Shown here piece after piece: positions 42,257 to 50,142 of a stretch of DNA of 64,000 nucleotides. Location: assembly GCF_009862265.1 (NCBI RefSeq), contig NZ_WWGX01000089.1, positions 1-64,000 of the forward strand, given 5' to 3'. The translations under genes and the position numbers were made by a program. The DNA comes from Streptomyces sp. SID8352 (GTDB lineage: Bacteria > Actinomycetota > Actinomycetes > Streptomycetales > Streptomycetaceae). The notes under the pieces were generated by a model. That model searched no databases and was not told the DNA's origin. It saw only the letters and a list, made by a program, of their open reading frames with translations. Every line of letters starts with the position of its first letter. Within the stretch, counting starts at the first letter, position 1.

Positions 42257-42305
42257 GCCTCCGCGGATGCCCTCTCAGGCGTCCCGGTAGCCCTCCAGCA
42301 GCCGC
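42257..42305. repeat. attR: 49-bp direct repeat, right copy
   Basis: Identical to 26235-26283. Bases 42275-42305 are the last nine or so codons (LLEGYRDA) and stop of the reductase gene, and the remainder is its 3' flank. This copy is continuous with the intact gene, so it marks the original target site. Confidence 0.88.
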
Positions 42306-43708
42306 AGCCACACCTCGCTGATCGTCGGGTAGGCCGGAACCGCGTGCCAGAGGCGGCGCAGGGGGACCCGGCCGGCGACGGCGACGGTCGCCGAGTGGAG
42401 GAGTTCGCCGACGCCGGGGCCGACGAAGGTCATGCCTCGGACGGTCTCGTCCTCCAGGTCGACCACCATGCGGGCCCGCCCCCGGTAGCCGTCCCGGTAC
42501 AGGCTCGCGCCGGCCACCGTGGCCAGGTCCACGTCGACCGCGCGGACCCGGTGTCCGGCGGCTTCCGCCTCGGCCAGGGAGAGGCCCACGGAGGCGGCCT
42601 CGGGGTCGCTGAAGACCACCTGCGGTACGGCGTCGTGGTCGGCGGTGGCGGCGTACGGGCCCCAGGGCGCGGGCTCCGGTCCGGGCCCGCCCGCGGCGCG
42701 GGCCGCGATGGCGGCGCCCGCGATCCTGGCCTGGTATTTGCCCTGGTGGGTGAGGAGGGCCCGATGGTTGACGTCCCCGACGGCGTACAGCCAGTCGTGG
42801 CCGTCGACGCGGAGGCTGTCGTCCACGGGGAGCCAGGAGCCCGGTTCCAGGCCCACGCTCTCCAGACCGAGGTCGTCGGTGCGCGGGGCGCGGCCGGTGG
42901 CGAAGAGGATCTCGTCGGCCACGACGCGGTCGCCGGCGTCGGTGACGGCGACGACAGTGCCGTCCTCCCTGGTCACGGAGGTGACGGAGACGCCGGTGCG
43001 GAGATCGGCCCCGGCCTCCCGGAGGGCGGCGGCGACGAGTTCCCCGGCGAAGGGCTCCATCCGGGTGAGCAGCCCCGTGCCGCGCACCAGGAGGGTGACC
43101 CGGGAGCCCAGGGCCTGCCAGGCGGTGGCCATCTCGACGGCGACGACCCCGCCGCCGACGACGATCAGCCGGCCGGGCGCGCTCCGGGCGCTGGTGGCCT
43201 CCCTGCTGGTCCACGGGCGGACGGCGGTGAGCCCCGGCAGGCCGGGCAGGGCGGCACGGGTGCCGGTGCAGACGGCGACGGCGTGCCGGGCGGCCAGGAC
43301 GTGCCGGGTGCCGTCGGGGGCCGTCACCTCCACCTCGCGCGGCCCGGCGAGGCGCCCCTGTCCGCGGTACAGGTCGGCGCCGATGCCCTCGACCCACCGG
43401 ACCTGGCCGTCGTCCTTCCAGTGCGAGGTGAAGTCGTCGCGGTGGGCGAGGACCGCGGCGGTGTCGAGCGGCTGCCGTGCCGCGCCGCCCAGTCCGGCCG
43501 TGTGCCGGGCGTCCGCGTGGGCGAGGACGGGGCGGAGCAGGGCCTTGCTGGGCATGCAGGCCCAGTAGGAGCACTCGCCGCCGACCAGCTCGCTCTCCAC
43601 GATCGCGGTGGACAGACCGGCCGCGCGGGTGCGGTCGGCGACGTTCTCGCCCACGGGGCCGGCCCCGATCACGACGACGTCGTACGTGCGGGATTCCGAT
43701 TGCGTCAT
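42275..43708 (-). CDS. NAD(P)/FAD-dependent disulfide oxidoreductase (dihydrolipoamide dehydrogenase/mercuric reductase-like)
   Basis: A 477-residue flavin disulfide reductase. The FAD-binding GAGPVGENVA is at the N-terminus. The redox-active pair is in GGECSYWACMPSKALLRP, with two Cys separated by four residues as in lipoamide dehydrogenases. The NAD(P) motif is VVGGGVVAVEMATAW. The C-terminal His-Glu pair in HAVPAYPTISE completes the active site. The start at 43708 lacks a clear RBS and may be leaderless; a longer frame from 43744 is unlikely. Its 3' end is the integration site of the island and is kept intact. It is divergent from the thioredoxin gene, suggesting a redox role. Confidence 0.9.
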   Translation of the reverse strand: MTQSESRTYDVVVIGAGPVGENVADRTRAAGLSTAIVESELVGGECSYWACMPSKALLRPVLAHADARHTAGLGGAARQPLDTAAVLAHRDDFTSHWKDDGQVRWVEGIGADLYRGQGRLAGPREVEVTAPDGTRHVLAARHAVAVCTGTRAALPGLPGLTAVRPWTSREATSARSAPGRLIVVGGGVVAVEMATAWQALGSRVTLLVRGTGLLTRMEPFAGELVAAALREAGADLRTGVSVTSVTREDGTVVAVTDAGDRVVADEILFATGRAPRTDDLGLESVGLEPGSWLPVDDSLRVDGHDWLYAVGDVNHRALLTHQGKYQARIAGAAIAARAAGGPGPEPAPWGPYAATADHDAVPQVVFSDPEAASVGLSLAEAEAAGHRVRAVDVDLATVAGASLYRDGYRGRARMVVDLEDETVRGMTFVGPGVGELLHSATVAVAGRVPLRRLWHAVPAYPTISEVWLRLLEGYRDA

Positions 43709-43827
43709 GGGGTCAGTGTGGTGGCTCGTGTGCCGGGCGGCCACATGGGTACGCGCGCGGAATAGCCGTCCGGTGGCACGTGTTGTTCCGACGGCGTGAC
43801 GCCGACACCAGGAAGAGGGATGACGCC

Positions 43828-44250
43828 ATGAGCAGCACCGTGGAACTCACCAAGGAGAACTTCGACCAGACGGTCACGGACAACGAGTTCGTCCTGATCG
43901 ACTTCTGGGCGGCGTGGTGCGGGCCCTGCCGCCAGTTCTCCCCGGTCTACGAGAAGGCCGCCAAGGAGAACCCCGACCTGGTGTTCGGCAAGGTGGACAC
44001 CGAGGCGCAGCCGGAGCTGGCGGCGGCCTTCGGCATCCAGTCGATCCCGACGCTGATGATCGTGCGGGACCAGGTGGCCGTGTTCGCGCAGCCGGGCGCG
44101 CTGCCCGAGGCCGCGCTGACGGACGTGATCGGCCAGGCGCGGAAGCTGGACATGGACGAGGTCCGCAAGGCCGTCGCGGAGCAGCAGGCCCAGCAGGGGG
44201 AGCAGGGGCAGCCGGGAGAGCAGGGGCAGCCGGGCCGGGGCGGCCAGTAG
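43828..44250 (+). CDS. trxA: Thioredoxin with Gln/Gly-rich C-terminal tail
   Basis: A 140-residue thioredoxin. The active site WCGPC is at residues 30-34 within FVLIDFWAAWCGPCRQF, and the cis-proline segment is IQSIPTLMI. It reduces protein disulfides in the cytoplasm. A standard thioredoxin ends near residue 110; here about 20 residues of repeated QGEQGQPGEQGQPG follow, of unknown role. The ATG at 43828 has GGAAGAGGGA. The divergent flavin disulfide reductase could be functionally linked, although it is not of classic thioredoxin-reductase type. Confidence 0.9.
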   Translation: MSSTVELTKENFDQTVTDNEFVLIDFWAAWCGPCRQFSPVYEKAAKENPDLVFGKVDTEAQPELAAAFGIQSIPTLMIVRDQVAVFAQPGALPEAALTDVIGQARKLDMDEVRKAVAEQQAQQGEQGQPGEQGQPGRGGQ

Positions 44251-44278
44251 GGCGGGACCCGCCACCGGTGCCCCGCCC
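44250..44278. terminator. Hairpin between convergent thioredoxin and LacI genes
   Basis: GGGCGGG (44250-44256) and CCCGCCC (44272-44278) form a 7-bp stem starting on the last base of the thioredoxin stop codon, with a 15-nt loop. Confidence 0.4.
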
Positions 44279-44291
44279 CCTCGCTGCGCGG

Positions 44292-45335
44292 TCAGCTCGA
44301 TTCGCGGTGGACGACCGTCGCGCCCAGCGCCGTGTGCCGTTCGGGCGGGGCCCCCGGGTCGTGGACGGCCCGCTCGACCAGGGCGGCCAGGTCCCGGCCG
44401 GAGGGCAGTTCCAGCCGGACGGTGCTCAGGCGGGGGCGGAGCAGCCGTCCCAGCATCAGGTCGTCGGCGCCGATGAGGGCGGTGTGCCCGGGGACGTCGA
44501 CGCCCTCGTCCTGGAGCGCGCGCATCAGCAGCATGGCGTACTCGTCGTTGTACGTGAACACGGCGTCGAGGCCGAGGAGTTCCCAGCGGGCGGCGAGCCG
44601 GGCGGCGGCCTCCTCGTCGTAGGCGAGGGGCAGTTCGGTGACGGTGGCGGCCGTGCCGCGGACCGCGCGGCGGACGCCTTCGAGGCGGGGTTCGGAGAAG
44701 ACGCGTAAGCCGGGGTCGGCGGGGACGACGACGCCGATGCGGCGGCGGCCCCGCTCGTAGAGGTGGCGCCCGGCGCGGCGGCCGATGGTCCCGTGGTCGA
44801 GCAGCAGGGCGTGGGCGCCGTCGACGGGCCCGGAGCCGACGGTGACGACGGCACGGGCCCCGGAGCGTTTGAGCAGGTCGACGCCCTGCGGGGTGAGGTC
44901 GGTGCCGGGCACGAGGACGGCTACGGGACGCAGTTCGGCCCAGGCGCGGACGGCGTCGTCACCGCTGAGTCCGACGGCGCCGTACTGGACGACGGTGTAC
45001 TCCAGCCGTCCGAGGGCGCGTTGCAGCTCCGCGAGGAAGCCGGTGAACAGCGGCCCGGCGGGGAAGGACGGCGCGGGCATGAGCACGATGCGGCTGTGCC
45101 CGGCCCGCAGGCTGCGGGCGGCGGCGTGGGGTACGTAGCCCAGTTCGCGGGCCGCCTCGCGCACCCGGTGCCGGGTGGCCTCGCTGATGCGGACGGTGCC
45201 GGTGTTGTTGAGGACGTAGGAGACCGTCGCACGTGAGACACCGGCCAGGCGGGCCACGTCGGCACTCGTGGGGACGGTGGGCGCCGGAAAGGCGGGAGCG
45301 GGCGTTTTCGGTATCTGCACCATGACGTACGGCAT
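44292..45335 (-). CDS. LacI-family transcriptional regulator
   Basis: A 347-residue repressor. The N-terminal helix-turn-helix is PTSADVARLAGVSRATVSYV, with the hinge helix in HAAARSLRAGHSR. The remainder is a periplasmic-binding-protein-like sensor domain (AVLVPGTDLTPQGVDLLKRS, DAVFTYNDEYAMLLMRALQD, IGADDLMLGRLLRPRLSTVR). The ligand, probably a sugar or related metabolite, is unknown. Two starts are possible, ATG at 45335 or at 45323; both lie upstream of the HTH. Its target may be itself, as no sugar-transport genes are adjacent. Confidence 0.85.
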   Translation of the reverse strand: MPYVMVQIPKTPAPAFPAPTVPTSADVARLAGVSRATVSYVLNNTGTVRISEATRHRVREAARELGYVPHAAARSLRAGHSRIVLMPAPSFPAGPLFTGFLAELQRALGRLEYTVVQYGAVGLSGDDAVRAWAELRPVAVLVPGTDLTPQGVDLLKRSGARAVVTVGSGPVDGAHALLLDHGTIGRRAGRHLYERGRRRIGVVVPADPGLRVFSEPRLEGVRRAVRGTAATVTELPLAYDEEAAARLAARWELLGLDAVFTYNDEYAMLLMRALQDEGVDVPGHTALIGADDLMLGRLLRPRLSTVRLELPSGRDLAALVERAVHDPGAPPERHTALGATVVHRESS

Positions 45336-45409
45336 CTTGGCAGAGACCGTCCGTGAAACCTCAATCGGGGCCACATCACCCGGAGTTGGGGCGCCCGAAG
45401 GATGTGCCG

Positions 45410-46105
45410 TCAGATGCCCGGAGGGGTGGCGGGGGCGCCGGTGACCCGGGTGACGAGGTCGTTCCAGCCGGCCTCCAGGCGGTCGACGGGCATTCCGCAC
45501 TGGGTGGTGAGGTGGTGGACCAGGGGGGCGTCGAGCGGGGCCATCAGCATCTGGGAGAGCAACTCGCAGTCCGCGTCCGGGACGGCCTGGCGCAGCAGTA
45601 GGGCGACGTGGCCGCGCAGGAAGCGGCGCGGGGCGACGGTGTAGCGGCGGTCCGCGCTGGGCTCGGCGGCCAGTTGCAGGGCGAGGTCCTCGGTGCAGCG
45701 GCGGAGCATGGCACCGCCGAAGGCGCGCAGCCGGTCGGCGGCCGGGGCGCCGGGGCCGAGCGGCGGCGGCCCGTGGAGCAGGGCGGCCTGGAACTTCCGC
45801 TCGGAGTGGTCGAGCAGTGCGAGGAGCAGGCCGGTGCGGTCGCCGAAGCGGCGGAAGACGGTGCCCTTGCCGACCGAGGCCGCCGCGGCCACCGCCTCCA
45901 TGGTGAGGGCGGCGGCGCCGTGCTCGGCGACCAGCCGGGCGGCGGCCTCCAGCAGCCGGGCGCGGTTGCGCGCGGCGTCGGCGCGCAGGCAGGGCTCCTC
46001 CGCCCCGGCATCCGTGTGCGGCCCGGGGACCGTGCTCAGGTGCAGCAATTCGAGGGCACCGTCGGTCTCCTGGGGCTGGGCGAAGGGCGGCAGAGCGGCG
46101 GACAT
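45410..46105 (-). CDS. TetR-family transcriptional regulator
   Basis: A 231-residue repressor. The HTH lies after a 45-residue N-terminal extension: RARLLEAAARLVAEHGAAAL, TMEAVAAAASVGKGTVFRRF, GDRTGLLLALLDH. The C-terminal ligand-binding domain has no recognised ligand. The gene is divergent from the NADPH-dependent FMN reductase. Two nearly identical palindromes between them are its probable operators, so it likely represses both genes. An ATG at 46123 would add six residues. TACGCT seven bases upstream of 46105 suggests a leaderless start. Confidence 0.87.
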   Translation of the reverse strand: MSAALPPFAQPQETDGALELLHLSTVPGPHTDAGAEEPCLRADAARNRARLLEAAARLVAEHGAAALTMEAVAAAASVGKGTVFRRFGDRTGLLLALLDHSERKFQAALLHGPPPLGPGAPAADRLRAFGGAMLRRCTEDLALQLAAEPSADRRYTVAPRRFLRGHVALLLRQAVPDADCELLSQMLMAPLDAPLVHHLTTQCGMPVDRLEAGWNDLVTRVTGAPATPPGI

Positions 46106-46135
46106 GAACTCAGCGTAAAGCATGGGAACAAAACT

Positions 46136-46184
46136 GGACCCTGGTCCGCTTAGGATGCTAGAAATTGAAACGGACCTTGGTCCG
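46136..46184. promoter_or_regulatory. Two GGACC-NN-GGTCC operators in the TetR/reductase divergent region
   Basis: Palindromes GGACCCTGGTCC (46136-46147) and CGGACCTTGGTCCG (46171-46184) differ only in the central pair. Their centres are 36 bp apart. They flank the probable promoters of both divergent genes. This is the expected layout for a TetR-type repressor controlling itself and its neighbour. Confidence 0.75.
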
Positions 46185-46237
46185 GATCATCTCCGGCAGG
46201 GATCCGACCCCGTCCTTATCCGTAGTGGGAGTAGTCA

Positions 46238-46801
46238 ATGTCTGTTCGCATCCTTGCGCTCGTCGGCAGCCTTCGCGCCGGTTCGCACAACCGCCAGCTC
46301 GCCGAGGCGGCCGTCAAGCACGCGCCCGAGGGTGCCGAGGTGCAGCTCTTCGAGGGTCTGGCGGAGATCCCCTTCTACAACGAGGACATCGACGTCGAGG
46401 GCAGCGTTCCGGCCGCCGCCGCCAAGCTGCGCGAGGTCGCCGCGGGCGCCGACGCCTTCCTGCTCTTCTCGCCCGAGTACAACGGCACCATCCCGGCCGT
46501 ACTGAAGAACGCCATCGACTGGCTGTCCCGCCCGTTCGGCGCCGGCGCCTTCGGCGGCAAGCCCGTCGCCGTGGTCGGCACCGCCTTCGGCCAGTACGGC
46601 GGCGTGTGGGCGCAGGACGAGGCCCGCAAGGCCGTCGGCATCGCGGGCGGCAAGGTCATCGAGGACCTCAAGCTCTCCATCCCCGGTTCCGTGACCCGCT
46701 TCGCCGAGACCCGCCCGGAGGACGACGCCGAGGTCGTCGCCCAGGTCACCGACGTCGTCGCCCGGCTTCGCGGCCACGCCGGCCAGGCCGTCTCCGCCTG
46801 A
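46238..46801 (+). CDS. NADPH-dependent FMN reductase (NAD(P)H:quinone oxidoreductase family)
   Basis: A 187-residue flavodoxin-like reductase. The FMN phosphate loop is LVGSLRAGSHNRQLAEAA. The second signature is FSPEYNGTIPAVLKNAIDWL, followed by GKPVAVVGTAFGQYGGVWAQ. It would reduce FMN, quinones or azo compounds with NADPH in the cytoplasm. The ATG at 46238 is 50 bases beyond the second TetR operator. Induction by an electrophile or quinone through the divergent TetR protein is likely. Confidence 0.9.
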   Translation: MSVRILALVGSLRAGSHNRQLAEAAVKHAPEGAEVQLFEGLAEIPFYNEDIDVEGSVPAAAAKLREVAAGADAFLLFSPEYNGTIPAVLKNAIDWLSRPFGAGAFGGKPVAVVGTAFGQYGGVWAQDEARKAVGIAGGKVIEDLKLSIPGSVTRFAETRPEDDAEVVAQVTDVVARLRGHAGQAVSA

Positions 46802-46880
46802 TCCGCACCGCGCACCCCCTACGGGGCCGCAGCTCGCCCGAGCCCGGCCCCGTACGCGCGTCCGGGCACGGTCCCGGGAC

Positions 46881-46920
46881 GGCCCCGGGGAGGCCCGGGG
46901 AGGCCCGGGGAGGCCCGGGG
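46881..46920. repeat. Tandem 10-bp repeat in a GC-rich intergenic region
   Basis: Three exact copies of AGGCCCGGGG (46891-46920), preceded by a near copy (GGCCCCGGGG). Weaker CGGTCCGGGG-like echoes continue to about 47040. The whole region 46802-47221 (420 bases) carries no gene I can support. The repeats can fold into many alternative GGCC stems and may end the reductase transcript. Confidence 0.65.
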
Positions 46921-47221
46921 CGGTGCCCGGAGACGGTCCGGGGCGTGTGGCCGCGGGAGGACCGGGGCGCGCCGGGCGCCGTCCGGGGTCGGGTCCCGGC
47001 CACCGTCCGGACGCGGCCCGGAAGACGGTCCGGAGCACCGCGCCGCCCGTGCGATAGTGGTTCACGGCCCCGCCGGTATCCGCCGGCCCGGGACGCCCCG
47101 CACCCCCGGATCCACGGCGGCCTCCGCGAAGCCGGTCCGGACGAGGGGCCGCGCCCCGCCCGCCGCGGCGTCCCCCGCACAGCCGCACCGCTCCCGCCCC
47201 GCACCCCTCCGAGGAGTCGCC

Positions 47222-47440
47222 ATGCCCGGCCCCACCGCCGCCGCCTGCCCGCACTGCGGATGGCCCGACGAAGCGGAGCCCTTCCGGACGATGTCCGCGC
47301 ACCCCACCGCCGCGGGCGGCACCCTCTGGACCCGCTGCGCCTGCGGTTCGCTCCAGGCCCGGGTCGTCGACGACCGGGGGACGCGCGTCGTCTCCCGCAG
47401 TGGCCCCTCCCCCGCCCGCACGGGCCCGGCCGCCCCCTGA
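47222..47440 (+). CDS. Small zinc-ribbon-like protein
   Basis: A 72-residue protein from the ATG at 47222, with GAGGAG upstream. Two cysteine pairs, CPHCGWPDE near the N-terminus and CACG 30 residues later, would bind one zinc ion. The spacing is that of a zinc ribbon. The tail is disordered. It has no recognised family name, and DNA, RNA or protein binding cannot be told apart. Confidence 0.6.
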   Translation: MPGPTAAACPHCGWPDEAEPFRTMSAHPTAAGGTLWTRCACGSLQARVVDDRGTRVVSRSGPSPARTGPAAP

Positions 47441-47562
47441 ACCACCCGGACCGCGCCGCGCCGCTGCCGGTGCTGTCCGACGCCCCGCCGTATCGGCCCG
47501 AACCGCACTTTTCAGCAGGCCAGTTGGGTGCTGATCCGGCCACGGTGTGACATGCTGCGATC

Positions 47563-48366
47563 ATGACTGACCGAGACGACTGGGGCAGCCGGCTACAGAC
47601 CGATCGACCCCATTCAGCACGTGTGTGGGACTACCTGCTCGGCGGAAAGAACCACTACCTGGTGGACAGCCGGGCCGGAGACATGATCCTCCAGAACTTC
47701 CCCGAGTTCGCGGCCGTCGCCCGCGCCCAGCGACGCTTCCTGGTACGGGCGGTGCGGTTCATGGCGCGGGACGCCGGAATCCGCCAGTTCCTCGACATCG
47801 GCACCGGCCTGCCGACCGCCGACAACACCCACGAGGTCGCCCAGGGCATCGCGCCCGAGAGCAGGATCGTTTATGTCGACAACGATCCCATCGTCCTCGC
47901 CCACGCCGACGCGCTGCTGGGCAGCACGCCGGAGGGCGAGTGCGCCTATCTCGACGCCGATGTGCGCGACCCCCGGAAGATCCTCGCCGAGGCCGCCGCG
48001 ACGCTGGACTTCGACCGGCCCATCGGCCTGATCCTGCTGGGGATCATCGGCCAGGTCTCCGACGAGGAGGGCCCCGGGCGGATCGTGTCCGAACTGGTCG
48101 ACGCCCTGCCGTCGGGCAGCTACGTCGCCCTCAGCGACGGCACCGCCACCAGCGAGGCGCTCCAGACGGCCGTCTCGGCGTACAACTCGCAGTCGGTGAA
48201 CACCTACCATCTGCGTTCGCCCGAGCAGATCGGGAGCTTCCTCGACGGGCTGAGCCTGGTGGAGCCGGGTCTGGTCAGGTCCGCCGACTGGCGTCCGGAC
48301 GCCGACCCCTCGGGCCTGCCGCAGGAGCAGGGCCACGGTGTCGGGGCGGTGGCGTTCAAGGAGTAG
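47563..48366 (+). CDS. SAM-dependent methyltransferase, DUF574 family
   Basis: A 267-residue protein of the actinobacterial DUF574/Methyltransf_19 family. The N-terminal signature is SARVWDYLLGGKNHYLVDSR. The SAM-binding glycine loop is FLDIGTGLPTADNTHEVAQ, followed by IVYVDNDPIVLAHADALL. The family is greatly expanded in Streptomyces and often sits beside regulators, but its substrates are largely unknown. The ATG at 47563 has no good RBS. It stands alone and ends in a strong terminator. Confidence 0.88.
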   Translation: MTDRDDWGSRLQTDRPHSARVWDYLLGGKNHYLVDSRAGDMILQNFPEFAAVARAQRRFLVRAVRFMARDAGIRQFLDIGTGLPTADNTHEVAQGIAPESRIVYVDNDPIVLAHADALLGSTPEGECAYLDADVRDPRKILAEAAATLDFDRPIGLILLGIIGQVSDEEGPGRIVSELVDALPSGSYVALSDGTATSEALQTAVSAYNSQSVNTYHLRSPEQIGSFLDGLSLVEPGLVRSADWRPDADPSGLPQEQGHGVGAVAFKE

Positions 48367-48370
48367 CGGT

Positions 48371-48403
48371 CCCCTCCCGGCCGGGCCCACGCGGCCGGAG
48401 GGG
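48371..48403 (+). terminator. Terminator of the DUF574 methyltransferase gene
   Basis: CCCCTCCCGGCCG (48371-48383) pairs with CGGCCGGAGGGG (48392-48403): a 12-bp stem with one bulged C and an 8-nt loop, four bases after the stop. Confidence 0.65.
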
Positions 48404-48631
48404 CCCTCCGGAGCGGCGCGCGTCCCCGGCATCCCCCGGCCGACGGGTCGCCGGGCGGGGCCGCCACCGGCCGCACGCGGCCCGGGAGCGCGCTCGCCCC
48501 GGGCCGCGGCCGGCACGTCCGGGCCTCGGCCCCGCGCCCGGGCTCCCGAGCGTCCGGGACCGGCCCACGGCGGGGCGCGTCCGGCCGTCGGGGGCGGCCT
48601 CGGTACGGCGCCCGCGGTGGGCCCGCTCCGG

Positions 48632-49018
48632 TCAGCGCGGCACGGAGGCGTCGGCGTCCCGCTCGCGGCGCAGCCGCCGGATCACCACGGCCACGTCCGC
48701 CACGGCGATCACCACGAGCGCCGCGCACACAGCGGCCAGGGCGATGAGCGGGCCGCGTCCGGGGCTGCCGCCGGGACCGGTGTCGGCGGCCCACACGCCG
48801 AAGAAGACGGCGCCCGCGAGGAAGACCGGCAGGAAGACGGCCGACAGCAGCAGCCGCAGCCGCAGCGGGCTCTGCGCGGTGACCGGCTCGGTGCCGGTGC
48901 GCGGGGAGCGGCGGCCGACGGCGCCGGACCGCGCGCGCGAGCCGGGGGCGCGGGGGCCGGGGCCGCCGGGGGCGGGGCGGCCGTCGTCGGGACCCCGGGC
49001 GTGGCGGGCGTCGTCCAT
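48632..49018 (-). CDS. Small membrane protein, probably DUF6343-like
   Basis: A 128-residue protein. The first 40 residues are disordered. RTGTEPVTAQSPLRLRLLLS leads into two transmembrane helices (SAVFLPVFLAGAVFFGVWA and LIALAAVCAALVVIAVADVA), with a basic cytoplasmic end (VIRRLRRERD). This resembles the DUF6343 family of small Streptomyces membrane proteins; I am not certain of the family number. The start at 49018 has GGAGG. It follows the CBS protein gene by 13 bases, so the two form an operon. Confidence 0.7.
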   Translation of the reverse strand: MDDARHARGPDDGRPAPGGPGPRAPGSRARSGAVGRRSPRTGTEPVTAQSPLRLRLLLSAVFLPVFLAGAVFFGVWAADTGPGGSPGRGPLIALAAVCAALVVIAVADVAVVIRRLRRERDADASVPR

Positions 49019-49031
49019 GCCGTGCCTCCGG

Positions 49032-49469
49032 TCAGTGGTCGGGCGCGGCGGTGGTGATGTCCGCGAGCGCCGAGTGCGGATCCTCGGTGAGTGCGAGGTC
49101 CCCGAGGGTGACCACGCCGACCGGGACGCCCCCGTGCTCGACGACCGGGAGCCGCCGGACGGCGTGCCGGCGCATCAGCTCCACCGCCCGGTCGGTGGTG
49201 TCCTCCGGCGTCAGGGTCACCACGGGCGGGGGCGTGCAGACCGAGCCGACGGTGGTGGCGTCCGGGTCGCGGCCGTCCGCGACGCTCCGCAGCACGATGT
49301 CGCGGTCGGTGAGCAGGCCGAAGAGATCGCAGTCGTAGGTGACCAGGACGTCCCCGACGTCCTCCTCGCGCATCAGCCGCGCGGCGCGGGCCACCGTGGT
49401 CATGGGCTCGACGGCCACCGCCGCGGGTGACATCACGTCCCGTATCCGCCGTGTCGTCCGCCGTGTCAT
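49032..49469 (-). CDS. CBS-domain pair protein
   Basis: A 145-residue protein made of two CBS domains: MSPAAVAVEPMTTVARAARL with DVGDVLVTYDCDLFGLLTDR, and VVTLTPEDTTDRAVELMRRH with RRLPVVEHGGVPVGVVTLGD. Such Bateman modules bind adenine nucleotides and act as energy or stress sensors. The start at 49469 has GGGAGG. It is the first gene of an operon with the small membrane protein. Confidence 0.88.
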   Translation of the reverse strand: MTRRTTRRIRDVMSPAAVAVEPMTTVARAARLMREEDVGDVLVTYDCDLFGLLTDRDIVLRSVADGRDPDATTVGSVCTPPPVVTLTPEDTTDRAVELMRRHAVRRLPVVEHGGVPVGVVTLGDLALTEDPHSALADITTAAPDH

Positions 49470-49630
49470 GGGGCCTCCCGGGTGCGGCTTCGGGTGCGGG
49501 GCTCCGCTCCCCTGCGGGCCGCGTAGCCCTCAGGGGAGCGGGTAAACCGCCCGAGTCCGTCGGCCGGGGCGGTCCGGGCGCCGCCGGAACACCCGGGGCG
49601 CCGTCCGTCGGCCCGGCCCGCCCGCACCGG

Positions 49631-50080
49631 TCAGCAGGCGCCCGGGACCTCCTCGGTGACATCGTTGAGCGGCGAGTCCGGGTCACTGCCGTACGGACGG
49701 GTGAACGCCTCCATGCCGTGACCGGACGGGTCGACGAAGTACACGCCGCGGCCCCCGTCGCCGCGGTTGATCCGGCCGCGGTGCTCCCGCTGCGGGTCGG
49801 CGAAGACGGGGACCCCGGCGCCGACGAGCCGTTCGAGGATCGCGTCGAACTCCTCCTCGCTCACGAGGAACGCGTAGTGCTGCGGGGGGATCTCGGTGTC
49901 GACGGTGGCGAAGTCCAGGACGACGTCGTTGGCCGTCCGGACGGGAAGGAACACCGCGTACGGCTCTCCGACCTCCAGACCCAGGATTCCGGCCAGGAAG
50001 GCCGCGGACTCCTCGCGGTTCCGGGAGAGGACGATGGTGTGGTTGAACTGCACTGCCACGGTGAATGCCTCCATGGGCAT
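49631..50080 (-). CDS. VOC-family protein (glyoxalase/dioxygenase superfamily)
   Basis: A 149-residue two-module VOC protein. FNHTIVLSRNREESAAFLAG opens the first beta-alpha-beta-beta-beta module, and the second ends in RGVYFVDPSGHGMEAFTRPY. Histidine in NHTIV, His in QHYAFLV and Glu in GMEAFT could bind a metal. The start at 50080 has GGAGG ten bases upstream; ATG at 50074 is an alternative. The substrate is unknown. A MITE-like element lies in its upstream region. Confidence 0.82.
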   Translation of the reverse strand: MPMEAFTVAVQFNHTIVLSRNREESAAFLAGILGLEVGEPYAVFLPVRTANDVVLDFATVDTEIPPQHYAFLVSEEEFDAILERLVGAGVPVFADPQREHRGRINRGDGGRGVYFVDPSGHGMEAFTRPYGSDPDSPLNDVTEEVPGAC

Positions 50081-50142
50081 CTCCACGGCGCCTCCATGCC
50101 TCACCCGAACGGTGACCGGCACGCGACGCCGCACCATCGAGT

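Larger units (their letters stand above)
26235..42305. mobile_element. 16-kb genomic island carrying a three-gene helicase/nuclease/ATPase operon
   Basis: The segment lies between two copies of a 49-bp repeat, one being the 3' end of a reductase gene. This is the pattern left by integration into a gene end that keeps the gene intact. Removing it would place the def and reductase genes tail to tail with one copy of the repeat. The cargo is a minus-strand operon of three overlapping large genes, plus a decayed IS3 element beside the right repeat. No integrase, excisionase, relaxase or replication gene is recognisable. The left end has DNA of much lower GC than the chromosome. Confidence 0.82.
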
